64,000 nt of DNA, taken from Microcystis wesenbergii NRERC-220 (GTDB lineage: Bacteria; Cyanobacteriota; Cyanobacteriia; Cyanobacteriales; Microcystaceae). The notes beneath the pieces were generated by a model. It saw nothing but the letters and a program-made list of their open reading frames with translations. It was not told where the DNA came from and did not search any database. The stretch covers positions 1,240,001 through 1,304,000 of the forward strand of contig NZ_JAVSJA010000001.1 of assembly GCF_032027425.1 (NCBI RefSeq). Direction: 5' to 3'. The position numbers were made by a program, and so were the translations under genes. This document shows, piece after piece, positions 27,896-39,418 of the stretch; position 1 is the stretch's first letter, and each line of letters opens with the position of its first letter.

Positions 27896-28459
27896 TTAAA
27901 AAATATTACCTGACCAAAGGGTATCAAGAGAGATAACAATATCGGGAAATGCAGCAGCAGATAAGGTTCCTGTACTAAATTTTTCTTGATATTGATAATC
28001 AGAATTTATCGGTTGACGAAAAACATAAATCTCTCGATTTTTGATGGCAACTACCCAATATTCTGCAATACCAGCTTGGGCATAGATGTGTTTTTTTTCG
28101 GTTAAGTCTTTACTGAGAGTTGAGTCAGAAATTTCGATTAACCAAAAAATTTCATCAGCATAGGGATGATGATCTCGATAGCGAGAACGAGGGGGAAAAA
28201 CTACAGCGATATCGGGTTCAGGTTCTGAGTTTTCTAAGGTAATGGGTCCAACTTCTCTTACCCATGCTTTATCCTTGAGACGTTGACGGAGAAAGTTGGC
28301 TAATCCTTCTCCACTGTCTTTATGTAAAGGGCCTTCTGGACTCATTTCGAGAATATCTCCATTCAGTAATTCTACACGCCGATCGATTAAAATTCCCGCC
28401 GCAATCATGCGATGATAATCGACCACTGACCATTTAGCTAAGGCAAGATTAGCTGTCAT
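27896..28459 (-). CDS. Uma2 family (DUF820) nuclease-fold protein within the cmr operon
   Basis: The 187-residue protein has the Uma2 pattern: ELLNGDILEMSPEGPLH, then the PD-(D/E)xK-like block EPEPDIAVVFP, LIEISDSTLSKDL and EYWVVAIKNREIYVFR. Uma2 proteins are predicted restriction-endonuclease-fold enzymes, very abundant in cyanobacteria and of mostly unknown role. This copy sits 9 bp after cmr4 and 20 bp before cmr5 on the same strand, so it is transcribed as part of the Cmr operon. It may be a chance insertion or an accessory nuclease. Confidence 0.9.
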   Translation of the reverse strand: MTANLALAKWSVVDYHRMIAAGILIDRRVELLNGDILEMSPEGPLHKDSGEGLANFLRQRLKDKAWVREVGPITLENSEPEPDIAVVFPPRSRYRDHHPYADEIFWLIEISDSTLSKDLTEKKHIYAQAGIAEYWVVAIKNREIYVFRQPINSDYQYQEKFSTGTLSAAAFPDIVISLDTLWSGNIF

Positions 28460-28468
28460 AAATTACCT

Positions 28469-29248
28469 CTACCATTGTTGCACAAAACCACGTCCTAAAC
28501 TTTCCTGTCCGCCGATTTGTAGAATGTCATTATCTGCTAATAACTGTTTAAAATCAGCTTGGGATTGTTGTCTGGTTCCATTAGCTTGAGAGGTAATACC
28601 CCAAGTAAAATACATTAAGGTGTCGGGGGGAATAGCTTCTTCATAACGAAATCCTCCATCGACGGATTTATGCTCATCTAATTTAATTTTAACTTGTCTC
28701 CATAAACTCATTTGAATTAGAGTCGTGCAATGCTGATCGGGTAATACTAAGACTTTATTAATGCCACTGCTGACAGAGTTTTTGGGAATAAAACTTGGCC
28801 AATTTGACCAGTCTTTTAGATCATCGACCTTGAGAATGGCATCCTTGAGATAAACGTTGGTGTTGGCCTTTTTAAAACTACAGCTATATTCGGGGGGAAT
28901 TGTCAGACTAGGATTAGTTAATCTTGTCCAACGACGAAGAAGTAAAGGAGAAGTGATCCAGACGACACCGTGACTAAGGGAAGGGACGGGCAACCAGAGA
29001 ATCGAACCATCTCCTATCCAGATGTCTCCCTGTTCCAAGTTTTCTGCACCTTTATCGATTTCATTACCGAATAACTTAAATTTTAGGTTTTCTTCGGTAG
29101 CTAAAGAACGGATTTTCCCGCGAATTGTACTGGAGGGAATATAGGGTAAAGTGGTATGGGATTCACGAGCAATACCCACTAGATTCCCCTCTTGAGTGGT
29201 TCCTCCGGTATGTAGGGGAGAAAGTAGATAAAAGTGGATTAAGTTCAT
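28469..29248 (-). CDS. cmr4: CRISPR type III-B backbone subunit Cmr4
   Basis: The 259-residue RAMP begins MNLIHFYLLSPLHTGG and has the family's YIPSSTIRGKIR block and glycine-rich C-terminal GGQESLGRGFV. Cmr4 repeats along the crRNA and normally cuts target RNA every six nucleotides through an Asp in the loop after the N-terminal His-Gly. Here that loop reads TTQEGNLVGIARE and no Asp is present, so cleavage may be lost. The cmr3 3' region, with a direct repeat, lies just upstream. Confidence 0.88.
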   Translation of the reverse strand: MNLIHFYLLSPLHTGGTTQEGNLVGIARESHTTLPYIPSSTIRGKIRSLATEENLKFKLFGNEIDKGAENLEQGDIWIGDGSILWLPVPSLSHGVVWITSPLLLRRWTRLTNPSLTIPPEYSCSFKKANTNVYLKDAILKVDDLKDWSNWPSFIPKNSVSSGINKVLVLPDQHCTTLIQMSLWRQVKIKLDEHKSVDGGFRYEEAIPPDTLMYFTWGITSQANGTRQQSQADFKQLLADNDILQIGGQESLGRGFVQQW

Positions 29249-29270
29249 GATTAATTATTCTCCTTTATAG

Positions 29271-33457
<4,187 letters not shown>

Positions 33458-33574
33458 AAACGCCTCAATTCCTTGCTGACCGATGTTCTCAGTATATCAA
33501 TATGCCTTAGGAACCTCTAGAGATAACACGATATTTTGAAGATTTTTCTAAAAAGCTTCAAAAGCTTATCCCGT

Positions 33575-34828
33575 CTAAGTTTCTGGTGGTATGAATTTTT
33601 TACTATGATTATCGTCTGTTGGGGGAGAATATCGATCGACCAACATTTGCGCCGATCGCCGGTGTTTTTCCGCCATTTCTGGGGGAGAGAGAATCTGGGC
33701 CTGTTCGAGATAGCGCTGTACCCACCAGAGAAATTCTTCCAGGGAACGGGACGGGAGAGCGATGTGGTAATCGATCGAGTTAAGGATTTTCGTCTGCGGG
33801 TCGATCTGGGGATTTGTCAACTGCTGCCGGGGGTGACGTGCTTCTCCCTCCCGGATAAAGTAACTCACAGGATGAAAAAAGCGAACTTTAACGGTAATTA
33901 GGGTTAATTGTGCCGCTAATTCCAATTTTTGCGCCGCTAAATCCCCCAAATTCAAGCCCCAGCCATTTTTAATCAGTTTGTGGGCATTATTGAGGCTGTG
34001 GCGCTGTTCTTCGAGGGAGCGAGAGGGTTCTGGGAGGATTCGACAATGACCGGCGAAACGATTGAGTCGGCCGATCGCCAGACAGCCATCGGGATAGGTT
34101 TCGTAGAGGAGATACCAGCCAATGTCACGGTAAATTAGCTGGAGGGGATAGATCGGGAAGGGCCCGGTAAATTTCTTTTGATAGGGATCGATCGGTCGGG
34201 CGATCTCGATTACCTCTCCCCGGACAATGGCCTGTTCTAGGGTGTCGATTTTCTCGTATAAAGTTTGGCGATATTTTCCCCGTTCCATCATCTCTTCGGG
34301 ATCGGTATAGTTGATCGGTCGATCGAGTTGTTCCCAGACGGGATAGAGAAAGTCAGCCCGGGAGCCGAGTGTAAACCCTTGAAGACGGCGATCGAGTTGG
34401 TGATAGACCTGACGGATTCTCGGATCACCCTGATAGAGGGCCCGGGAGCGGAGTGCATCAAAGGCGATTTTAAGTTCGTCGGGACTCATAACGCCGGTGC
34501 CGAGATAATACCCCCAGCGATAGATGTGGCGATCGAGAATTTTGTAATCCCGTAGGGTCGTTATGTCTTTTCTCAGGGTGGCAATGGAGGGATATTCCGC
34601 AGGCCAACCGAGGGCGAGGGTGGCGGCGAGTTCTCTCACCCGTTCCTGTACTTCTGTTAATGCGTTGTGATCTTTCCCCGAATGGTAATTTTCCGAGGGA
34701 TCGAGGGTTTGATAACCGACTCCGGGGTGTCGGACGAGGGTGGCGATCAGGAGCATAAGTCGCTGGAACTCGCGACTATCTCGTTCACGCAGTGTTCTTT
34801 CCCTAGAGGATTTGGGGTGCTGAGTCAT
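33575..34828 (-). CDS. WYL-domain CRISPR-associated regulator (TIGR03985-like)
   Basis: The 417-residue protein has an N-terminal helical part (SIATLRKDITTLRDYKIL, helix-turn-helix-like) and a WYL-like module around FPIYPLQLIYRDIGWYLLYE, followed by a C-terminal helical extension. I recognise the family as the cyanobacterial CRISPR-linked TIGR03985 group. It lies upstream of cmr2 on the same strand, and its start faces the array leader across a 320-bp gap, a good place for control of both. Regulation is inference. Confidence 0.8.
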   Translation of the reverse strand: MTQHPKSSRERTLRERDSREFQRLMLLIATLVRHPGVGYQTLDPSENYHSGKDHNALTEVQERVRELAATLALGWPAEYPSIATLRKDITTLRDYKILDRHIYRWGYYLGTGVMSPDELKIAFDALRSRALYQGDPRIRQVYHQLDRRLQGFTLGSRADFLYPVWEQLDRPINYTDPEEMMERGKYRQTLYEKIDTLEQAIVRGEVIEIARPIDPYQKKFTGPFPIYPLQLIYRDIGWYLLYETYPDGCLAIGRLNRFAGHCRILPEPSRSLEEQRHSLNNAHKLIKNGWGLNLGDLAAQKLELAAQLTLITVKVRFFHPVSYFIREGEARHPRQQLTNPQIDPQTKILNSIDYHIALPSRSLEEFLWWVQRYLEQAQILSPPEMAEKHRRSAQMLVDRYSPPTDDNHSKKFIPPET

Positions 34829-35148
34829 ACAGATGCAATCGGTTCAGTCAAGGGGAAAGCCAATATAAATTTACTTCACTCCGAGGGCTAGAAAATCCGA
34901 TCAGGACTGGAAAAATCAGCCGCTCGATCGAGGGGTTAAATTATTGGCTTTTTAGGGTATCATCGACTGGCGACCGACAGGGGTGGGAGCAGATAACCTC
35001 GGTTTCCGGTAAAATCCCTCGATCTACCACGGGATAAGGGTTTTGTGGTTTATGGGGTTGACTGTGCGACCGTATCTAGCTATAATTAACTTATCCGTCG
35101 CAACTGGCTTCCGAACCCCAATCCTGTTCGGACGTTTGCCTACCGGCT
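34829..35148. other. Divergent intergenic region and CRISPR leader
   Basis: This gap separates the left-reading cas genes from the right-reading array. It holds a good sigma-70-type promoter (35058-35086) pointing into the array. The 5' end of the array has the most uniform repeats and the far end the most degenerate, so new spacers are expected on this side. No coding frame here is credible. Confidence 0.7.
35058..35086 (+). promoter_or_regulatory. Sigma-70-type promoter driving the CRISPR array
   Basis: TTGACT at 35058-35063 and TATAAT at 35081-35086 are separated by exactly 17 bp, close to consensus. Transcription would begin near 35093, about 55 nt before the first repeat, and read the array on the plus strand so that crRNA repeats end in GAATGGAAAC. 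Confidence 0.75.
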
Positions 35149-35774
35149 CTCTCTACTCGCTAGAGAAATTAATTGAATGGAAACATTGGATGCTAACATG
35201 GCTTAGACCTGATAAGGGTTGCTCTCTACTCGCTAGAGAAATTAATTGAATGGAAACTTTTGAACGTTTGTACTACGTCTTTGTTTGTAGCGTTCTCTCT
35301 ACTCGCTAGAGAAATTAATTGAATGGAAACTCTTTTATTTCTTTTGGTTGATCAACTATCGAGGCTAACTCTCTACTCGCTAGAGAAATTAATTGAATGG
35401 AAACCTGACCATTATTTGTCCATATAATTCGACAAGACACTCTCTACTCGCTAGAGAAATTAATTGAATGGAAACCTTTCGGCCAATCGGCGGAGGATTC
35501 GAGCGAAATATGTCTCTCTACTCGCTAGAGAAATTAATTGAATGGAAACTCAATATGCGTGACGACAATATCTTCAGAATTAGTCAACTCTCTACTCGCT
35601 AGAGAAATTAATTGAATGGAAACGCCTTTGCTCCCGACCAAGACCAATCAGCATTACCTCTCTACTCGCACTTAGAAATTAATTGAATGGAAACCTCCAA
35701 TGTATTGATTAGGTATTTTAGCAAAGCAAATTTTTCTCTCTACTCGCACTTAGAAATTAATTGAATGGAAAATT

Positions 35775-35808
35775 ATTGTAGGGCTAATTCATGAATTAGC
35801 CCTACAAT
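35775..35808. repeat. 34-bp perfect palindrome inside a CRISPR spacer (first copy)
   Basis: The arm ATTGTAGGGCTAATTCAT is mirrored exactly. A second identical copy lies at 36167-36200. Closely related sequence (TAGGGTTAATTCATGAATTA) occurs in the spacer at 37438-37464 and several times at 40858-40981. The palindrome is therefore a chromosomal repeat that has entered the array by spacer capture or insertion. Confidence 0.9.
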
Positions 35809-36166
35809 TCAATTAAAGCCATTTTCCTATCTCTACTCGCGCTTAGAAATTAATTGAATGGAAACCTATCGCCTTCATTGTCCCAATCTCCTGTCTTTAC
35901 TCTCTCTACTCGCACTTAGAAATTAATTGAATGGAAACCCCATTTTTTCCGAGTCCAGTACCCAGGGCTATGTCTCATCTCTCTACTCGCGCTTAGAAAT
36001 TAATTGAATGGAAACCTATCGCCTTCATTGTCCCAATCTCCTGTCTTTACTCTCTCTACTCGCACTTAGAAATTAATTGAATGGAAACAATCTAATTGCT
36101 TTGGTTCTTTTCCGTAAATATGGGTAACTCTCTACTCGCACTTAGAAATTAATTGAATGGAAAATT

Positions 36167-36200
36167 ATTGTAGGGCTAATTCATGAATTAGCCCTACAAT
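36167..36200. repeat. 34-bp perfect palindrome inside a CRISPR spacer (second copy)
   Basis: Identical to the palindrome at 35775-35808, including the flanking spacer bases and the next repeat. This copy therefore arose with duplication of the whole spacer-repeat block rather than by an independent event. Confidence 0.9.
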
Positions 36201-36399
36201 TCAATTAAAGCCATTTTCCTATCTCTACTCGCGCTTAGAAATTAATTGAATGGAAACGTGAAACCTTTGCCTCAGCGTGCATCTGCCTCCGGATACGGGC
36301 AAAGGTCTTGATGCAACGCAAACCTGTTATAATAATCAACCAGATGGGAGCCGTGACTGCGTGCGTAGATATCTAGGGCTTTGGGGTGGGAAAACTGGA

Positions 36400-37113
36400 A
36401 TGACAACTGACTTTATCGAGATGTACGAAAATGCTTTACCCCCCCAATTGTGCGAAGAGATCAGGCATCGTTTCGAAGCCAGCGATCGCAAGTCAGATGG
36501 ACGGATCGGTCATGGAGTCGACAAATCCAAGAAGAACAGCACCGACATCACCATCACAGGCCTCTCCGAGTGGAGCGATTTGCACAGTCAGATACTCGAC
36601 AGCACACTGCGTCACCTGATGTTGTACATTCGCAAGTATCCATACCTGATCACCAGTGCGTTTGCATTAAGCTTGCAAGATCCGGCTACCGGACTGCTCA
36701 GACCCTTAACAGCTGCGGATGTTGGGACGGCATCAGACCCGGAACTCGCCGAGTACCTATTCAGAATGTTTCGACCAGGAGCGATCAACGTTCAGAAATA
36801 CGGGAAGAGTCTCGGTGGTTACTACTACTGGCATTCGGAAATCTATCCTTGTGACCCAGCTGCTGAGACGCTCCATCGCGTCCTTTTGTTTATGTTCTAT
36901 CTGAACGATGTAGAGCGCGGTGGTGAGACGGAGTTCTTGTACCAAGAACGGAAGCTCAAGCCAACCTCTGGGACGATGGTGATCGCTCCCGCCGGTTTTA
37001 CCCACACCCATCGCGGCAATGTGCCGGAGTCTCAAGACAAGTACATTCTGACCAGCTGGATATTGTTCAACCGCGCCGAGCAGATCTATCCTCGCCACCC
37101 CAATCCTGCGTGA
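36400..37113 (+). CDS. 2-oxoglutarate/Fe(II)-dependent oxygenase (prolyl 4-hydroxylase-like)
   Basis: ATG at 36400 gives 237 residues (MTTDFIEMYENALPP). The open frame runs back to a GTG at 36277, but that part has no family resemblance. The jelly-roll core shows the iron ligands in WHSEIYP (HxE rather than HxD) and GFTHTHRGN, then the 2OG-binding region YILTSW, and LNDVERGGETEF is typical of P4H-type enzymes. Substrate unknown. The gene lies between the two blocks of one CRISPR array and its GC is visibly higher than that of its neighbours, suggesting insertion of foreign DNA. Confidence 0.83.
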   Translation: MTTDFIEMYENALPPQLCEEIRHRFEASDRKSDGRIGHGVDKSKKNSTDITITGLSEWSDLHSQILDSTLRHLMLYIRKYPYLITSAFALSLQDPATGLLRPLTAADVGTASDPELAEYLFRMFRPGAINVQKYGKSLGGYYYWHSEIYPCDPAAETLHRVLLFMFYLNDVERGGETEFLYQERKLKPTSGTMVIAPAGFTHTHRGNVPESQDKYILTSWILFNRAEQIYPRHPNPA

Positions 37114-37139
37114 GACGACGCAAGCCACACAAGGACAGG

Positions 37140-37250
37140 TAAGCTGTTGACTATCTAAATTATTCGTTAAGATTGCAGAGGAGCGGGGAGAGGCAGTTTG
37201 AGCATTTGTCCTAAAATTTCCAATAGGCAGTTTAAATTCAGTACAGCTTA
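37140..37250. repeat. MITE-like element with TAAGCTGT ends (copy 2)
   Basis: The 111-bp element begins TAAGCTGTTGACTATCTAAA and ends GTACAGCTTA, like the copy at 16737-16862, with a shorter middle. It follows the oxygenase gene within the DNA that splits the CRISPR array. Confidence 0.75.
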
Positions 37251-37400
37251 TAACGTTGTGTGGCTCACGCTTGTTGGCAATGCGATAATAAGGGACGAGA
37301 CGAGCAAATGAATTGGGGCGGAAAATGGAAGGATAAAAAAGATTTGAGCGGAATGCCTGACAACGGACGGAGTGAACAGGCCACCGTCTGGTGATGGTAG

Positions 37401-37553
37401 CTCTCTACTCGCGCTTAGAAATTAATTGAATGGAAACATTTGTAGGGTTAATTCATGAATTAACCTCTCTACTCGCGCTTAGAAATTAATTGAATGGAAA
37501 CCCGCTTTAAATTTTGGATTGAAATTTTGTATTTATCTCTCTACTAGCACTTA
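37401..37553 (+). CRISPR. CRISPR array, detached distal block: two full repeats and a truncated third
   Basis: Two 37-nt repeats of the CGCTTAG variant lie at 37401-37437 and 37465-37501. The spacer between them is only 27 nt and is nearly all the chromosomal palindrome (TAGGGTTAATTCATGAATTA). A 35-nt spacer follows. The third repeat (37537-37553) starts with CTCTCTACTAGCACTTA and then breaks off into a MITE-like element. This is the old end of the array, separated from the main block by 1.1 kb. Confidence 0.9.
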
Positions 37554-37644
37554 GACATTAGCTGAATCTCCCCCAATCCCTTTCCTGTTGACTCTTGCAA
37601 AAGTGCCTCATTTCAATAGGCAATTTAAATGCGCGGGCAGCTTA
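37554..37644 (-). repeat. MITE-like element ending TAAGCTGCCC (copy A), truncating the last CRISPR repeat
   Basis: Read on the minus strand it begins TAAGCTGCCCGCGCATTTAA and runs to GGGGGAGATTCAGCTAAT. The same sequence, about 90 bp, occurs on the plus strand at 52826-52916. Similarity continues past the CRISPR repeat remnant (GATTAG-like bases), so the element replaced the second half of that repeat. Confidence 0.75.
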
Positions 37645-37687
37645 TTCTATATGGTAATGTTTAATTGTATTCCCACAAAAGTTGCTT

Positions 37688-38707
37688 ATGTCCTTACCTG
37701 AACTCCCTCTTCATCTTCAATTAACCCAAATGGTTTCGGGTTACTGGCTATCTCAGGCCATCTATGCTGCGGCTAAATTAAGTCTAGCCGAGCATTTAAG
37801 CAAAGGAGCGAAATCCTGTCAAGAATTGGCCTCCCTAACTGAGACTAATCCTGCTGCTTTATACCGACTGATGAGAGCATTAGCTAGTGTGGGAATTTTT
37901 CAAGAAACTGAATCTCAACAGTTTATACTAACTCCCTTAGCCGAACATTTATCTAGTGACCATCCCCGGTCAGTAAAAGCGACAGCAATTATGTTAGGAG
38001 AAGCCCCCCATTATCAAGCCTGGGGAAATGTGTTACATAGTATTAAAACGGGACAACCATCTTTTGATGATGTCTTTGGGATGGGGGTCTTTGAATATTT
38101 TCAAACCCATCCGCTAGATGCCGAGATTTTTGAACAGTCGATGAATAGTTTTTCTTTTTCGGAGGAAAAGGCTATTTTGGCTGTGTATGATTTCTCGGAA
38201 TTTCAAACCCTAGTAGATGTAGGTGGGGGATACGGTGAGATGTTGGGGACAATCCTAGAGCAATATCCCCACCTCAAAGGGATTCTTTTTGATGAAGAAT
38301 ATGTAATTTCCCATTGTCAACCGACTTTAGAAAAACACGGCATTCTCCATCGTTGTCAAACCGTTGGGGGTAGTTTTTTTGAATCCGTACCGTCGGGAGG
38401 AGATGGCTATTTACTAAAACATATTATTCATGATTGGGATGATCAACGAGCGATTGCTATTTTGAAAAACTGTTGTCAAGCTTTAGATAGCGATGGGAAA
38501 GTTTTAGTCTTGGAAATGGTTGTTCCTGCGGGTAATAATCCTTCGGCCGCTAAAATGTTAGACCTGAATATGTTAGTTATGTGTCCGGGAGGTAAAGAAA
38601 GAACCGCAACAGAATTTGAGGAATTGTTGAGCCAAGCGGGATTAAAATTAAATCGCATTATTCCGACTCAAGAGGATATTTGCCTTATTGAATGCGTTAA
38701 AAAATAA
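37688..38707 (+). CDS. SAM-dependent O-methyltransferase (acetylserotonin/COMT type)
   Basis: ATG 37688 is preferred over the TTG six bases earlier. The 339-residue protein has an N-terminal winged-helix dimerisation domain (YAAAKLSLAEHLSKG, ALYRLMRALASVGIF) and a class I methyltransferase domain with the SAM loop LVDVGGGYGEML and the catalytic-type segment LKHIIHDWDDQRA. Such enzymes methylate hydroxyls on small aromatic or polyketide molecules. No biosynthetic partner genes are beside it. Substrate cannot be assigned. Confidence 0.88.
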   Translation: MSLPELPLHLQLTQMVSGYWLSQAIYAAAKLSLAEHLSKGAKSCQELASLTETNPAALYRLMRALASVGIFQETESQQFILTPLAEHLSSDHPRSVKATAIMLGEAPHYQAWGNVLHSIKTGQPSFDDVFGMGVFEYFQTHPLDAEIFEQSMNSFSFSEEKAILAVYDFSEFQTLVDVGGGYGEMLGTILEQYPHLKGILFDEEYVISHCQPTLEKHGILHRCQTVGGSFFESVPSGGDGYLLKHIIHDWDDQRAIAILKNCCQALDSDGKVLVLEMVVPAGNNPSAAKMLDLNMLVMCPGGKERTATEFEELLSQAGLKLNRIIPTQEDICLIECVKK

Positions 38708-38760
38708 GTCAACGAGATCAGGCGCAGGTTGTAGGTTCCTTGCGCCTCTACAGGGTTCTT

Positions 38761-38946
38761 TCTACTCTTCTCGACTTTCTGTGATCATCAGCGCTTTGTC
38801 TCCTGCCAAGGTTCTACCTTGGCATGGGACAAGGGAGGGTTTTTCTCCCTTCCCTGATGGGTTACACAAGAGCTAGAATCTCTGGAAGTGCCTTGCAAGG
38901 GAGAGCCTGGCAACGAGGTAAGACTATACAGAAACGAGAAGAGCCA
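38761..38946. repeat. MITE-like element with CTCTTCTCG terminal inverted repeats (full copy)
   Basis: The left end reads CTCTTCTCGACTTTCTGTG and the right end, reverse-complemented, GGCTCTTCTCGTTTCTGTA. The inverted ends resemble those of ISL3-family elements, so a non-autonomous derivative is likely. Half of the same sequence recurs at 51993-52068 and a diverged copy with the same ends lies at 61703-61835. Confidence 0.7.
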
Positions 38947-39070
38947 AGTTATCGTTGAAACTGCTAAGTATCTAAGCACAATTAATTACACATCTAAGCC
39001 ACTACTCCGTCAGACTTCTGATGTGAGGAAACAGTGAACTGAAAACTCAAATCCGATCCCTAATAGCTGT

Positions 39071-39116
39071 CTCCCGTCTCCCGTCTCCCGTCTCCCGTCT
39101 CCCGTCTCCCGTCTCC
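39071..39116. repeat. Tandem heptamer repeat CTCCCGT
   Basis: About six and a half perfect head-to-tail copies of CTCCCGT occupy 46 bp. Arrays of short tandemly repeated heptamers in intergenic DNA are a known habit of filamentous and bloom-forming cyanobacteria; the number of units is expected to differ between strains. Confidence 0.9.
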
Positions 39117-39173
39117 GTTCGGACCTCGGCGTGAGCTTTTGTCGAACGCAAAAGCTCACGGCCGAAGCCCAAA
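39116..39173. repeat. Small dispersed palindromic repeat with nested hairpin
   Basis: The outer bases CGTTCGG and CCGAAGCC form a stem. Inside, GTGAGCTTTTG (39131) pairs perfectly with CAAAAGCTCAC (to 39159). The outer part matches the 26-bp insert at 54872-54897 in the tnpB pseudogene, so this is a larger form of the same dispersed repeat. Confidence 0.7.
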
Positions 39174-39418
39174 TCGTGAGGTTTGGGAATCGCCGTCCGT
39201 TTTACGGCGGCGAGGATGTCAACGCTTTGGTGGTCGCTGTCTTGGGAGGTGCTGCTAAACTTTTTGGTTTTTTCCCTAATCCCTAGAAGTGGCTCCTAGA
39301 AACGGCCCCCCAACTCCCCCAAAAAAATTTTTGCCAAGGGTGATAGGTTTCCTGAAACAGGTGGGTAAGTTGTTTGTAGGAAAGAAAAATCACACCTACC
39401 CACCACAAGGATATACCT

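Larger units (their letters stand above)
35149..36257 (+). CRISPR. CRISPR array, main block: 15 repeats, 14 spacers, two repeat variants
   Basis: Repeats share the 5' part CTCTCTACTCGC and the 3' part AAATTAATTGAATGGAAAC. The first seven (35149 to 35623) are 36 nt with CTAGAG in the middle. The next eight are 37 nt with CACTTAG or CGCTTAG. Most spacers are 34-41 nt. Spacers at 35866-35901 and 36016-36051 are identical. Those at 35773-35828 and 36165-36220 are identical 56-nt units containing a 34-bp palindrome, so blocks were duplicated. Repeats at 35736 and 36128 end in A instead of C, and those at 35829 and 36221 begin AT. No cas1, cas2 or cas6 is nearby. Confidence 0.97.
38708..39418. other. 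Non-coding region between O-methyltransferase and pilin genes
   Basis: No credible gene on either strand. It holds a MITE with ISL3-like ends (38761-38946), the AATTAATTACACAT dispersed repeat (about 38966-38994), a CTCCCGT heptamer array (39071-39116), a palindromic repeat (39116-39173), and the upstream region and ribosome-binding site (AAGGAT) of the pilin gene. Confidence 0.7.

Noticed and set aside
35043-35249. Open frame through the leader and first CRISPR repeats
   Set aside because: It reads across the promoter and two CRISPR repeats, so it is not a gene.
36757-37128. Minus-strand open frame of 123 codons over the oxygenase gene
   Set aside because: It is the antisense shadow of a gene with clear 2OG-oxygenase motifs and has no recognisable domain.
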